NCBI RefSeq assembly: GCF_014698445.1
Contig: NZ_JACJSZ010000025.1
Span: forward strand, 1 to 45,904
Direction: 5' to 3'
DNA from: Microcystis elabens FACHB-917
Lineage (GTDB): Bacteria; Cyanobacteriota; Cyanobacteriia; PCC-6307; Cyanobiaceae
Length of the DNA: 45,904 bases
Shown here: piece by piece, positions 14,590-22,960 of the stretch
Layout of the letters: the number at the start of each line of letters is the position of its first letter
Numbering within the stretch: the stretch's first letter is position 1
Program-made: the position numbers and the translations under genes
The notes under the pieces: model-generated
The model's input: only the letters and a program-made list of their open reading frames with translations
What the model was told of the DNA's origin: nothing
The model's database searches: none

Positions 14590-14602
14590 GCGGCGAGGGT
14601 CC

Positions 14603-14848
14603 CTAGCCGGCGGGCATCGCCTCGAGCTGGTCGAGCCGCAGCCACACGTCGGGAACGGGCAGGCTCCAGCGCAACTGGGCGTGCTCCCCCTGGATGGCCA
14701 GGATCTCACCAGGGCCCTCGAACAGGTAGCCGGGGGGCACCGGGTCGCTGGCACCGGCCTCCAGGCTGTTGCTGTAGGCGTCCCTGTTCACCCTGACCAG
14801 GGCACCCTTTTTCAGGCTCGCGGGAGCGGCAGGCGCGGACTCAGCCAT
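14603..14848 (-). CDS. ndhO: NAD(P)H-quinone oxidoreductase subunit O
   Basis: 81 residues matching the small NdhO family: LKKGALVRVNRDAYSNSLEAGASDP, then YLFEGPGEILAIQGEHAQLRW and PVPDVWLRLDQLE (landmarks KGALVRVNR and VPDVWLR). NdhO is a peripheral stromal/cytoplasmic subunit of cyanobacterial NDH-1, which runs respiratory and cyclic electron flow from ferredoxin to plastoquinone. It is convergent with the J-domain gene (13 bases between stops) and divergent from the TIGR01777 gene. A TAGGTT at 14892-14887 on this strand could be its -10 element. Confidence 0.92.
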   Translation of the reverse strand: MAESAPAAPASLKKGALVRVNRDAYSNSLEAGASDPVPPGYLFEGPGEILAIQGEHAQLRWSLPVPDVWLRLDQLEAMPAG

Positions 14849-14924
14849 CGTGAAAAGAAAGGTCCGGCCAGGTTAGGGCCGCCGGAACCTAACCTCGGCA
14901 CTGGATTCCGATGGAACGGTGGGC

Positions 14925-15860
14925 ATGCGACTGCTTCTGCTCGGATGCACGGGTTTCGTCGGTCGGGAGCTGGTGCCGTTCCTGCTCAACCTCGGCCACC
15001 AGCTCACCCTCGTGAGCCGTCGTCCCCGGCCCGACAGCGAGGCGGCCGATCCCCGGCTCACTACCCTCTGCTCCGATCCGTCCGACCCGGCAAGCTGGCG
15101 CCAGCCGCCGCTCCTGGAGGCCCTGGCGGCGGCCGATGGGGTCGTGAACCTGGCCGGGCAGCCGATCGCCGAGCAGCGCTGGACCCTGGAGCATCGCCAG
15201 CGGCTGCTCGACAGCCGCATCATCACGACGACCCAGCTGGTGGGGGCGATGGCAGCCCTGGCCACCCCTCCCCGGGTGCTCGTCAACGGCTCGGCCGTGG
15301 GGTACTACGGAACCAGTCTGACGGCCTCCTTCACGGAGGCCAGCCCCCCCGGCGACGACTTCCTGTCCCGTCTCTGTGCCCGCTGGGAAGCCGCCACCCA
15401 GGTCGCTCCCGAGGCCTGTCGCGTCGTGGTGCTGCGCGTGGGCATCGTTCTGGGGCCCGACGGCGGCGCCCTGGGCAAGATGCTGCCGGTGTTCCGGGCC
15501 GGCTTCGGCGGCCCGGTGGGCACCGGTCAGCAGTGGATGAGCTGGATCCATCGCCACGACCTCTGCCGGCTGATCGCCACCGCCCTCGAGGACGACGCCT
15601 ACGCCGGCCCCTACAACGCCGTGGCTCCCCAGCCCACCCGCATGGGGATCTTCGCCTCCAGCCTCGGCCGTGCCCTCGGCCGGCCCAGCCTGCTGCCGGT
15701 GCCGGGTCCCCTGCTGCAGCTGCTGCTCGGTGACGGTGCCGCGGTGGTGCTGGAGGGTCAGCAGGTGCTCCCGGAGCGGCTGCTGGCCCAGGGGTTCCAC
15801 TTCCAGTATCCGGAGCTCAGCGCTGCCCTCGCCGCTGCCACCAGCCCAGTCCGCCGCTGA
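14925..15860 (+). CDS. TIGR01777 family epimerase-like protein
   Basis: 311 residues with an extended short-chain dehydrogenase fold: nucleotide-binding GCTGFVG at 7-13, LAGQPIAEQRWT, and the family signature NGSAVGYYG around 124-132 (Y of YxxxK type not conserved in the usual way). The C-terminal half has LRVGIVLGPDGGALGKMLPVFR and WMSWIHRHDL, typical of TIGR01777/YfcH/SulA-like proteins. The biochemical substrate is unknown; in cyanobacteria the family has been discussed in connection with cell division. ATG 14925 was taken over an upstream GTG two codons earlier. Its 3' end overlaps the end of the convergent small membrane protein by 44 bases. Confidence 0.85.
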   Translation: MRLLLLGCTGFVGRELVPFLLNLGHQLTLVSRRPRPDSEAADPRLTTLCSDPSDPASWRQPPLLEALAAADGVVNLAGQPIAEQRWTLEHRQRLLDSRIITTTQLVGAMAALATPPRVLVNGSAVGYYGTSLTASFTEASPPGDDFLSRLCARWEAATQVAPEACRVVVLRVGIVLGPDGGALGKMLPVFRAGFGGPVGTGQQWMSWIHRHDLCRLIATALEDDAYAGPYNAVAPQPTRMGIFASSLGRALGRPSLLPVPGPLLQLLLGDGAAVVLEGQQVLPERLLAQGFHFQYPELSAALAAATSPVRR

Positions 15861-16077
15861 GCAGCGCCGCCGCCATCAGCAGGCCGATGGCCGGCGTGAA
15901 CAGCGGCTGCCACAGCCGCTGGAAGAGCTCCAGGGGCGCGTCCAGCCGCTGGCCGTGCAGCACCACCGCCACGGCGAAGAACAGGGCCCCGGCCAGCACC
16001 AGGAAGACGTCGGCCACCAGCACGACATCGAGAACGCGGCGCACGTGCGCGACGGGGCCGGTGGGGGGAGTGCCCAT
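15817..16077 (-). CDS. Small membrane protein, conserved in cyanobacteria
   Basis: 86 residues with two predicted membrane helices (VLDVVLVADVFLVLAGALFF and the GLLMAAALLSGGLGWW region) joined by a short polar stretch (HGQRLDAPLELFQRLWQPLF). I do not recognise a named family, but the length, the two helices and the position in front of the LpxB-like gene look like a conserved cyanobacterial small protein. ATG 16077 was chosen; an upstream in-frame start would add a 32-residue tail that overlaps the likely promoter (TAGGTT, 16126-16121 on this strand). The 3' end overlaps the TIGR01777 gene. Confidence 0.65.
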   Translation of the reverse strand: MGTPPTGPVAHVRRVLDVVLVADVFLVLAGALFFAVAVVLHGQRLDAPLELFQRLWQPLFTPAIGLLMAAALLSGGLGWWQRRGQR

Positions 16078-16142
16078 GCCTGAGGGGTGAGCCGGAAGGG
16101 GGAAATCCCCGGTGAGCCCAAACCTAAACTCGACCGTGCTTG

Positions 16143-17366
16143 GTGTCCCGTGTGCCCCTTTCCCCTGCTCCAAGGATCCTGCTGATCAGCAACGGCCATG
16201 GGGAGGATCTCAATGGGGGATTGATCGCCGATGGCCTGCGCCAGTGCGATCCGGGGCTGGAACTGGCCGCCCTGCCGATCGTCGGCGCCGGAGCGGCCTA
16301 CGCACGCCGTGGCATTCCGCTTCTCTACGCGGGCCGCAGCCTGCCGTCCGGAGGCATGGTGTATCAGGGCCTCAACCTCTGGAAGGACCTGGCGGCGGGC
16401 TGGCTGCAGCAGAGCGTGGCCCAGCTCTGGACGGCCTGGCGCCAGGGCCGCCGCTTCGATCTGGTCGTCAGCATCGGCGACCACGTCCCCCTGATCTTCG
16501 CCCTGCTCACCGGCCGGCCGACGGTGGTGTTCCTGGTCTCCACCTCCAGCTACTACGAGGGCCGGCTGCGGCTGTCCGCCCTCACCCGCTGGTGCTGCCG
16601 GCGGCGGCGGGTGCGGGTGGTGCTCACCCGGGATGCCTTCACCGCCACCGACCTCCAGGCCCAGGGCCAGGCCAAGGCCCTGTTCCGCGGCTACCCGATC
16701 ATGGATCTGCCGCCCCCGGATCCGGGCCAGGTGGCTCGCCTGCCGGGCACCCGCACCCTGGCTCTGGTGCCCGGCAGCCGCTTCCCGGAGGCCCTCCACA
16801 ACCTGGTTCTGATGCTGCGGCTCTGCAGACAGCTGGGCGAGCGGGCCGGGGAGTGGCCCTGGCGCTTTCTGGTGGCGGTGGTGGAGAGCCCCCACTGGCG
16901 GGAGCTGGAAACCCTGGCGGCGGCGGTCGGCTGGCAGCGGGATGGTGGCGTGCTCCGCTCCGCCGGTGGCGCGGTGGAGGTGCGGCTCCTGGCGGGGGCC
17001 CTGCCCTCGATCCTGGCCGCCAGTGACCTGGTGGTGGGCATGGCCGGCACCGCCGTGGAGCAGGCGGTGGGGTTCGGTCTGCCGGTGGTGCAGCTGGTGG
17101 GGCGTGGCCCCCAGTTCAGCTATGCCTTCGCCGAATCCCAGATGCGGCTGCTGGGTCCCACGGTCCACACCGTGGGGCGCCGTCCGGCCGACACGGCCGA
17201 CCTGGAGGAGGCCGCCGGCCTGATCCGGCGCCTGCTGGCCGACCCCGACCTGCCGCAGCAGTGCGCCCGGGCCGCTCTGGAGCGGGTCGGGCCGCCGGGG
17301 GGCTCCAGGCGCATCGCCGAGACGGTGCTCAAGGCCCTCGGGCGGGAGCGGGCGGGATTCAGCTGA
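16143..17366 (+). CDS. Lipid-A-disaccharide synthase-related protein (TIGR03492)
   Basis: About 407 residues, GT-B-like fold. N-terminal ILLISNGHGEDLNG, a central RTLALVPGSRFPEALHN and C-terminal SILAASDLVVGMAGTAVEQAVGFGLPVVQLVG are the hallmarks of the LpxB-related family TIGR03492, widespread in cyanobacteria and distinct from LpxB itself. The sugar acceptor is not known; a role in outer-membrane lipid or polysaccharide glycosylation is plausible. The start is ambiguous: TTG 16140, GTG 16143 and GTG 16152 are all in frame and none has a clear Shine-Dalgarno. The 3' end overlaps the convergent TPR gene by 8 bases. Confidence 0.85.
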   Translation: MSRVPLSPAPRILLISNGHGEDLNGGLIADGLRQCDPGLELAALPIVGAGAAYARRGIPLLYAGRSLPSGGMVYQGLNLWKDLAAGWLQQSVAQLWTAWRQGRRFDLVVSIGDHVPLIFALLTGRPTVVFLVSTSSYYEGRLRLSALTRWCCRRRRVRVVLTRDAFTATDLQAQGQAKALFRGYPIMDLPPPDPGQVARLPGTRTLALVPGSRFPEALHNLVLMLRLCRQLGERAGEWPWRFLVAVVESPHWRELETLAAAVGWQRDGGVLRSAGGAVEVRLLAGALPSILAASDLVVGMAGTAVEQAVGFGLPVVQLVGRGPQFSYAFAESQMRLLGPTVHTVGRRPADTADLEEAAGLIRRLLADPDLPQQCARAALERVGPPGGSRRIAETVLKALGRERAGFS

Positions 17367-17775
17367 GCCAGGCCTTCACCTTCTCGAGGGCCTGCCAGCC
17401 CGGCCGCCGCTGCAGGCCATCGGCGATCGAGCCCTGCAGATCCTCCGCCAGCTCGGGGGCCATCAGCATCACCCGCTTCACCACCTCGATGTGCTCCCGC
17501 ACCCCCTTGGCGCCGGTCTCCAGCATCGCCACGCTCAGGTTGATGCGGGCCTGAGGATCCTGGGGATTGAGCTTCACCGCGTTGCGGGCCGACGGCAGGG
17601 CCGCCTGGGGCTGGTCCAGAAGCAGCTGCAGCCAGGCCAGGCAGGTCCACCCCGCCGACTGACGCGGCTCCTGGGCCGTGATCTGCAGGAACTCGTCGAT
17701 CAGCTCCTCAGGCGCGGCCCCCTGCTGGTAGCGGGCGATGGCCTGGTCGAAGCGGGACTCCTGCGGGGCCGTCAT
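17359..17775 (-). CDS. Tetratricopeptide-repeat protein
   Basis: 138 residues, fully helical in character, with two clear TPR units (AGWTCLAWLQLLLDQPQAALPSARNAVKLNPQDPQ and the following ARINLSVAMLETG segment; landmarks AVKLNPQDP and ARINLSV). No signal peptide or membrane helix, so cytoplasmic. TPRs mediate protein-protein contact; the partner is unknown. It lies 76 bases downstream of the Fe-S carrier gene on the same strand and may be co-transcribed with it, but no functional link is evident. Confidence 0.75.
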   Translation of the reverse strand: MTAPQESRFDQAIARYQQGAAPEELIDEFLQITAQEPRQSAGWTCLAWLQLLLDQPQAALPSARNAVKLNPQDPQARINLSVAMLETGAKGVREHIEVVKRVMLMAPELAEDLQGSIADGLQRRPGWQALEKVKAWLS

Positions 17776-17851
17776 GGCGGCGGGGGGTGGTGGGGTGGGG
17801 ATCGTCAGACTCCCATGCCGCGGGTCCGAGGCGCCATGGACCTGCCCGCCC

Positions 17852-18322
17852 TCAGACCGCGAAGGAGCTGCCGCAGCCGCAGGTCTGGGAGGCGTTGGGG
17901 TTGGTGAAGTTGAAACCGCCGCCGATCAGGGCCGAGGAGAAATCCAGCTGCATGCCGTAGATGTACAGCAGGCTCTTGGGGTCGCAGACCACCCGGAAGC
18001 TGGGGGCGCCGGAGGGTTCGTAGGTGTAGGTCTCATCGTCGGGAAGGATCGCCGATCCGTCGATGAAATCCATCGTGTAGCTCATGCCGCTGCAGCCGCC
18101 GGAGCGCACGCCCACCCGCAGCACCTTCTCGCCCCCTTGCGACGCCATCAGGGTGCCCAGCTGCCGCATGGCCGGCTCGGTGATCAGGATGCCCTTGCCG
18201 TCCACGCCGGTATGGGTGACGGAGACCTCGGCGGTTTCGGTGGCGGTTTGAGTGGCGGTTTCGGTGGCGGCCACGGCGGCCTCCGGAGGGCTGGAGATCG
18301 GGGCCTGGGTGGGGCTGCTCAT
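17852..18322 (-). CDS. A-type iron-sulfur cluster carrier (IscA/SufA/HesB family)
   Basis: 156 residues. The conserved ~108-residue A-type domain starts near residue 45 (ILITEPAMRQLGTLM) and has the three cluster-binding cysteines C77 (GGCSGMSY), C148 and C150 (TCGCGSSF). These proteins receive and pass on Fe-S clusters to apo-proteins such as photosystem I and ferredoxins. Unusual is a ~40-residue low-complexity N-terminus rich in Thr, Ala and Glu (TETATQTATETAE), not seen in typical ~115-residue members. It could be a real extension or reflect an upstream start; there is no in-frame ATG right before the conserved domain. Divergent from zds, sharing an inverted-repeat promoter region. Confidence 0.9.
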   Translation of the reverse strand: MSSPTQAPISSPPEAAVAATETATQTATETAEVSVTHTGVDGKGILITEPAMRQLGTLMASQGGEKVLRVGVRSGGCSGMSYTMDFIDGSAILPDDETYTYEPSGAPSFRVVCDPKSLLYIYGMQLDFSSALIGGGFNFTNPNASQTCGCGSSFAV

Positions 18323-18409
18323 CGTTTGATGGGGGTCGTTCGTTGGGGGTCGTTCGCAGGGGGGTCGGATGGGGTGGGATCGGGCCGCCGGACGACGCGG
18401 TGAGCGTTC

Positions 18410-18456
18410 ACTCTATGGAGATCCCCCCCCGGTGGGTAGGCTCCGGTCCATAGAGT
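18410..18456. promoter_or_regulatory. Divergent promoter region with inverted repeat
   Basis: ACTCTATGGA (18410-18419) and TCCATAGAGT (18447-18456) are perfect 10-base inverted repeats 27 bases apart. Each arm places a TAGAGT hexamer facing outwards, a possible -10 element for the Fe-S carrier gene (leftwards) and for zds (rightwards, about 25 bases before its GTG). The symmetry could also be an operator for a dimeric regulator. Confidence 0.5.
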
Positions 18457-18480
18457 CGGATCCTTCACGGGAATCCAAGG

Positions 18481-19956
18481 GTGCGGGTCGCCATCGTGGG
18501 TGCGGGTCTGGCCGGTCTGAGCGCGGCCGTCGATCTGGTGGACGCCGGTCACACGGTCGACCTGTATGAAGCCCGCCCCTTCATGGGCGGCAAGGTGGGC
18601 AGCTGGGAGGACCCGGACGGCAACCACATCGAGATGGGGCTGCACGTCTTCTTCTTCAACTACGCCAACCTCTTCGCCCTGATGCGCAAGGTGGGCGCCA
18701 TCGACAATCTCCTGCCCAAGGAGCACTGGCACCTGTTCGTCAACCGCGGCGGCGACCTGCGGTCCCTGGATTTCCGCTTTCCCGTCGGGGCCCCCTTCAA
18801 CGGCCTCAAGGCCTTCTTCACCACCTCCCAGCTCGACTGGATCGACAAGCTGCGCAATGCCCTCGCCCTTGGGACGAGCCCGATCGTCCGGGGGCTGGTG
18901 GATTACGAAGGGGCGATGAAGGTGATCCGCTCCCTCGATGCCATCAGCTTCCACCAGTGGTTCCTCAGCCATGGGGGCAGTTCCCGCAGCATTCAGAGGA
19001 TGTGGAACCCGATCGCCTACGCGCTCGGCTTCATCGACTGCGAGGCCATCTCGGCCCGCTGCATGCTCACCATCTTCATGATGTTCGCCTCCCGGACGGA
19101 GGCCTCCAAGCTCAACCTGCTCAAGGGGTCCCCCCACCGCTGGCTGACCGGCCCGATCCTCGACTACATCCAGGCCCGTGGCGGCCGCCTGCACCTGCGC
19201 CACCGGGTCAGCGAGGTGCGCCACGAGGAGCGCAACGGCCAGACCCTCGTCACGGCACTGGTGCTGGGCACTCCCGACGGGGAGAAGCGGGTGGAGGCCG
19301 ATGCCTACCTGGCCGCCTGCGATGTGCCGGGGGCCCAGCGGCTGCTGCCCCAGGCCTGGCGCCGTTTCCCGGAGTTCGCCGCCATCGACCGGCTCGAGAC
19401 GGTGCCGGTGGCCACCGTGCAGCTGCGTTACGACGGCTGGGTGACCGAACTGGGCGACGGCGCCGGCCCCGAGGCCCGCCGGGCCGACCTTGGCCGCCCG
19501 GCGGGCCTCGACAACCTCCTCTACACGGCCGATGCCGATTTCAGCTGCTTCGCCGACCTGGCCCTGACCAGCCCGGCCGACTACCGCCGGGAGGGGCTGG
19601 GTTCCCTGCTGCAGTGCGTGCTCACCCCCGGCGACCCCTGGATTCCCAGGAAGACGGAGGAGATCGTCGCCCACACCGACCGCCAGGTGCGCGAGCTGTT
19701 CCCCTCCGCCGCCGGGCTGCAACTGGTCTGGAGCAACGTGGTGAAGCTTGCCCAGTCCCTGTACCGGGAGGCGCCCGGGATGGAGCCGTTCCGCCCGGCC
19801 CAGCGCACCCCCGTGGCCAATTTCTTCCTTGCCGGCAGCTACACCCGCCAGGATTACATCGATTCGATGGAGGGGGCCACCATGAGTGGACGCCTGGCCG
19901 CGGCCGCCATCCTCGATCAGCCGGTGGCCCTGGCCACCTGCGCGGCTGCGGCCTAG
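18481..19956 (+). CDS. zds: 9,9'-di-cis-zeta-carotene desaturase
   Basis: 491 residues (also called crtQ). N-terminal dinucleotide-binding motif [27 protein letters not shown], and the plant/cyanobacterial ZDS signatures [14 protein letters not shown] and [14 protein letters not shown]; the C-terminal FAD contact [15 protein letters not shown] is intact. The enzyme converts zeta-carotene to prolycopene, using plastoquinone as electron acceptor at the thylakoid membrane. Length matches the family. The start is GTG 18481, placed directly before the FAD motif, and the leader is short. It is followed after 10 bases by the SRPBCC gene, so the two are very likely co-transcribed. Confidence 0.95.
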   Translation: MRVAIVGAGLAGLSAAVDLVDAGHTVDLYEARPFMGGKVGSWEDPDGNHIEMGLHVFFFNYANLFALMRKVGAIDNLLPKEHWHLFVNRGGDLRSLDFRFPVGAPFNGLKAFFTTSQLDWIDKLRNALALGTSPIVRGLVDYEGAMKVIRSLDAISFHQWFLSHGGSSRSIQRMWNPIAYALGFIDCEAISARCMLTIFMMFASRTEASKLNLLKGSPHRWLTGPILDYIQARGGRLHLRHRVSEVRHEERNGQTLVTALVLGTPDGEKRVEADAYLAACDVPGAQRLLPQAWRRFPEFAAIDRLETVPVATVQLRYDGWVTELGDGAGPEARRADLGRPAGLDNLLYTADADFSCFADLALTSPADYRREGLGSLLQCVLTPGDPWIPRKTEEIVAHTDRQVRELFPSAAGLQLVWSNVVKLAQSLYREAPGMEPFRPAQRTPVANFFLAGSYTRQDYIDSMEGATMSGRLAAAAILDQPVALATCAAAA

Positions 19957-19966
19957 GAGCATCACC

Positions 19967-20401
19967 ATGGGCAAATGGCTCGAGCACAGCGTCACCACCG
20001 AGATCCAGGCCCCGGTGGCCCGGGTCTGGGAGGTGTGGAGCGACCTGGAGGCCATGCCCCGCTGGATGCGCTGGATCGAATCGGTGGTCACCCTCGACGA
20101 CCCTGACCTGACGGACTGGACCCTGGCGGCCCAGGGGTTCCGCTTCCACTGGAAGGCCCGGATCACCGAGCGGGTCGACTCCCAGCGGCTGCACTGGGAA
20201 TCCGTCGGCGGCCTGCCGACAAGGGGGGCCGTCCGCTTCTATCCCCTCGGACCCGTCCTCACGGCGGTCAAGCTCACAGTGAGCTACGAGCTCCCTGCTG
20301 TGCTTGCACCCCTGATGGAACCCACCATCATGGGAGGCATCGTCACCAAAGAACTTCAGGCCAACCTTGATCGATTTCGTGACCTGGTGGAGAACGGCTG
20401 A
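19967..20401 (+). CDS. SRPBCC (START-like) family protein
   Basis: 144 residues with the polyketide-cyclase/START-like fold: EHSVTTEIQAPVARVWEVWSDLEAMPRWM at the N-terminus (landmark VWSDLEAMPRWM), beta strands through FHWKARITERVD, and a long C-terminal helix (KELQANLDRFRDLVE). The fold makes a hydrophobic pocket for lipids, polyketides or pigments. The gene next to zds is a recurrent cyanobacterial arrangement as far as I know, and a carotenoid or lipid ligand is a reasonable but untested guess. ATG 19967 is preceded by GGAGCATCACC, a good ribosome binding site. Confidence 0.85.
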   Translation: MGKWLEHSVTTEIQAPVARVWEVWSDLEAMPRWMRWIESVVTLDDPDLTDWTLAAQGFRFHWKARITERVDSQRLHWESVGGLPTRGAVRFYPLGPVLTAVKLTVSYELPAVLAPLMEPTIMGGIVTKELQANLDRFRDLVENG

Positions 20402-20927
20402 CGGGCGCCTCGTTGGGCGTCTCCACAGGCGCCTCGGTCTTGGTGTCGTCGTTGGTCTCATGCTGACCGGATGCGGCGCGTCCCCCACGGTGGAGGCTCC
20501 GCCGCCCCCTGCGCCCCCCGCGCCGGCCGCCCCCACCTCGTCGGCCGGGGCCGTCCCCGAGGGACTCACTCCCCTGCCCACCTCCCAGCAGGTGGTAAGC
20601 GCCTTCCGGATGGGGCGGCAGGATCCCTTCGGAACCCTGGTGCCGGAGATGGCCCCCGGGGGGGTCGCCGCAGGCGCCCCGGCCCAGGCCCCCGCCACAC
20701 CGCCGGCCTTCTTGGCCGACTTCCGAGTCACCGGCGTGATCGACTCCGGCGGCCAGAGCGAAGCGGTCGTGACCTACAAGCAGCTCAGCGGCAGTCTGCG
20801 CCCAGGTGACAGGGGTGGACGCACCACAGATCTTCTCCCCTCCGGCTGGAGTGTGGCCTCCGTCGATGTCCCCAACGGACGCCTAGTGCTCCAGAGCGGC
20901 AGTCGCCGGGTCAAGGTCGAGCTCTGA
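20379..20927 (+). CDS. Proline-rich lipoprotein, GspC/PilP-like C-terminus
   Basis: About 182 residues. A signal sequence with lipobox LTGC (cysteine near residue 31) is followed by a Pro/Ala-rich linker (EAPPPPAPPAPAAPT). The C-terminal ~100-residue domain begins RQDPFGTLVPE and continues FRVTGVIDSGGQSEAVVTYKQL ... GDRGGRTTDLLPSGWSVASVDVPNGRLVLQ, a pattern that resembles the homology region of GspC/PilP proteins of type II secretion and type IV pilus systems. That resemblance is only by eye. The start is uncertain: TTG 20367 or GTG 20379, both inside the end of the SRPBCC gene, or an ATG at 20460 that would spoil the signal peptide. The 3' end overlaps hemD (convergent) by 17 bases. Confidence 0.65.
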   Translation: MTWWRTADGRLVGRLHRRLGLGVVVGLMLTGCGASPTVEAPPPPAPPAPAAPTSSAGAVPEGLTPLPTSQQVVSAFRMGRQDPFGTLVPEMAPGGVAAGAPAQAPATPPAFLADFRVTGVIDSGGQSEAVVTYKQLSGSLRPGDRGGRTTDLLPSGWSVASVDVPNGRLVLQSGSRRVKVEL

Positions 20928-21714
20928 GGAGCCGCCCACAGGCCTCCACCAGCCCCTCCAGGTCGTGGGGATCGGCCTCCCCGTCCACCCGACCGAGCCG
21001 CTCCAGGCAGCGCCGGCTGGTCTGGGGGCCGATCGAGACCACCTGCACCCCCTCCAGCCGCTCGAGCCAGGTATCGCCGAAGCTGTCGGCCAGCAGCCGG
21101 GCGGTGTGGTCCACCGTCTTGCCGCTGCTGAAGGTGATGGCATCCAGCTGGCGCCGCTCCAGGGCCAGAAGGGCTCCGCTGGGAAGCCCGGCCGGACAGC
21201 GGGTCTCGTAGGCGGCCACCTCCACCACCCGGGCGCCGGCCGCGCCGAAGGCCTCTGCCAGCACCGTGCGCCCGCCGCTCTGCACCCGCGGCAGCAGCAG
21301 CCGCTGCCCCCAGCCCGACACCGGGAAGTGCTCGATCAGGCTGTCGGCCACGAACGCCGGCGGCACGAAGTCGGCGGGGGCCCCCAGGGCCTCCAGGGCC
21401 TCGGCGGTCCTGCGCCCCACCGCCGCCAGCCGCACCTCCTTCGGCCTGGCAGCCAGGCTGCTCCCCCGGCGGGCCAGCCGCTGCTCCACGGCGTCGACCC
21501 CGTTGGCGCTGGAGAAGAGGATCCAGTGGAACTGCTCCAGTTCCGCCAGGGCATCGTCGAGGGGACCCCAGAGATCGGGAGGGCCGATCACCAGGGCCGG
21601 CAGGTCGATCACGCTGGCCCCGGCCTGCTCGAACAGCCGGCGGGCGGCGCCCAGCTGGGTTTCGGCCCGGGTCACGGCGACCGTGCGGCCCGCTAGCGAC
21701 GGCGTTGCGGCCAT
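20911..21714 (-). CDS. hemD: Uroporphyrinogen-III synthase
   Basis: 267 residues with the two-lobed HemD fold: N-terminal GRTVAVTRAETQLGAARRLFEQAGASVIDLPAL, WILFSSANGVDAV, and the second lobe FSSGKTVDHTARLL ... VVSIGPQTSRRCLERLGR (landmarks FSSANGVDA, FSSGKTV and SIGPQTS). The enzyme closes hydroxymethylbilane with inversion of ring D to give uroporphyrinogen III, the precursor of haem, chlorophyll and cobalamin. The ATG overlaps the stop of the upstream GT2-TPR gene by one base (TGATG), so they form an operon. Confidence 0.93.
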   Translation of the reverse strand: MAATPSLAGRTVAVTRAETQLGAARRLFEQAGASVIDLPALVIGPPDLWGPLDDALAELEQFHWILFSSANGVDAVEQRLARRGSSLAARPKEVRLAAVGRRTAEALEALGAPADFVPPAFVADSLIEHFPVSGWGQRLLLPRVQSGGRTVLAEAFGAAGARVVEVAAYETRCPAGLPSGALLALERRQLDAITFSSGKTVDHTARLLADSFGDTWLERLEGVQVVSIGPQTSRRCLERLGRVDGEADPHDLEGLVEACGRLLRARP

Positions 21715-22907
21715 CAGGCGTCCAGCCGGACGAGGGCGCCGGCCCGGTGGGCCAGTTCCCGGGCCTGCTGCGGTTCCCCCTGGGCCTCCAGCAGGGCGAT
21801 GGCCCGGCGGAAGCCGTCGCGTGCGCCGGGGATGTCCCCGGCCAGCAGCAGGGCGGCCGCCAGGTTGCGCTGGGCGTCGGCGTGTTCCGGCGCCAGCTCC
21901 AGGGCCCGCCGGTAGGCGCCGATCGCCTCCACGAGGCGGCCCCGCTGGCGCTCGATCAATCCCAGGTTGAACCAGGCCAGGGGCAGCTCCGGGCAGAGCT
22001 CGGTCACCGTGGCCGTCAGGGCCGCCGCCTCCTCCAGCTCCCCCTGGCGCAGCAGCAGGGCCCCGAGGTTGAGCCGCGCCCCCAGGCTGAGCCGTCCGTC
22101 GAGGGGCAGGGCCAGGGCCTGGCGGTAGAGCGCGGCGGCGGCGGCGGGCTCCTCGGGGCCGCGGGCGATGGCGAGGTGGAGCAGCAGTTCGTAGCGCTCG
22201 GGGTGGGCGTCGGCCCCGGCACCGGCCAGACCCTCCTCCAGCAGGGCGATGCCCCGGCGACGCTGGCCCTGGCTCACCTCCAGGGCCCCCAGTTTGGCGC
22301 AGGCGTAGGGATCGCCCGGCCGGGCGGCCAGCTCCGCCTCCATGGCCGCGCGCAGACGGGCGGCCTTGTCGTGCCGGGCCACCAGCTCCGGGCGGTACCC
22401 CTCGTGGAGCAGGGCCGGCTCCGGGCAGGCCACCACCTGCCAGTCGGGCTCCTGCTCCAGCAGGGCGGCCACGCTGTCGTCCACCATGGCGTGGTAGCGG
22501 CGCCCCCATCTGATCGCCGGATGGCGGCGGAACAGGCGGCTGACGCTGGAATAGGGCGACTGGGCCGCCCCCAGCTCCTGGCGCAGCAGGTTGACCAGCA
22601 GCACCCGGGGCTGCTCCATCAGGGCCCGCAGGGGGGCGCGGGCCTCGGGCCGCAGCCATTCGTCGGCATCCAGCACCAGCACCCAGTCGCCCGACACCAG
22701 ATCCAGGGTGTGGTTGCGGGCGGGGGCGAAGTCCCCCGGCCAGTCCAGGTGGTGCACGCGGGCGCCGCAGGCGGCGGCGATCTCGGGGGTGCCGTCACCG
22801 GAGCCGGTGTCCACCACCACCATCTCGTCGACGAAGCCGGCCACCGACGCCAGGCAGCGCTCCAGGCGCTCCGCCTCGTTGCGCACGATCATCGACAGGC
22901 TCAGCAT
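21714..22907 (-). CDS. GT2 glycosyltransferase with C-terminal TPRs
   Basis: 397 residues. Residues ~1-230 are a GT2 domain: SLSMIVRNEAERLERCLASV, VVVDTGSGDGTPEIA and the metal site LDADEWL. Residues ~230-397 contain four or five tetratricopeptide repeats (LGARLNLGALLLRQGELEEA, AWFNLGLIERQRGRLVEAIGAYRRALELAPEHADAQRNL; landmarks LNLGALLL and YRRALELAP). No membrane segment, thus cytosolic or peripheral. Many bacteria have this domain pair; targets include surface glycans and proteins, none of which can be named here. A TAGCCT 22945-22940 on this strand may be its -10. Confidence 0.85.
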   Translation of the reverse strand: MLSLSMIVRNEAERLERCLASVAGFVDEMVVVDTGSGDGTPEIAAACGARVHHLDWPGDFAPARNHTLDLVSGDWVLVLDADEWLRPEARAPLRALMEQPRVLLVNLLRQELGAAQSPYSSVSRLFRRHPAIRWGRRYHAMVDDSVAALLEQEPDWQVVACPEPALLHEGYRPELVARHDKAARLRAAMEAELAARPGDPYACAKLGALEVSQGQRRRGIALLEEGLAGAGADAHPERYELLLHLAIARGPEEPAAAAALYRQALALPLDGRLSLGARLNLGALLLRQGELEEAAALTATVTELCPELPLAWFNLGLIERQRGRLVEAIGAYRRALELAPEHADAQRNLAAALLLAGDIPGARDGFRRAIALLEAQGEPQQARELAHRAGALVRLDA

Positions 22908-22960
22908 GGGACGCCGCGGGACAGGACGATCGTCCCAGGAGGCTAGGTGTCGGCGGCCGC

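Noticed and set aside
18319-20166. 615-codon ORF antisense to zds
   Set aside because: Shadow of the third-position GC pattern; zds is unambiguous on the other strand.
20460-20927. ATG 20460 as start of the lipoprotein
   Set aside because: It would leave only a few residues before the lipobox cysteine, too short for a signal peptide.
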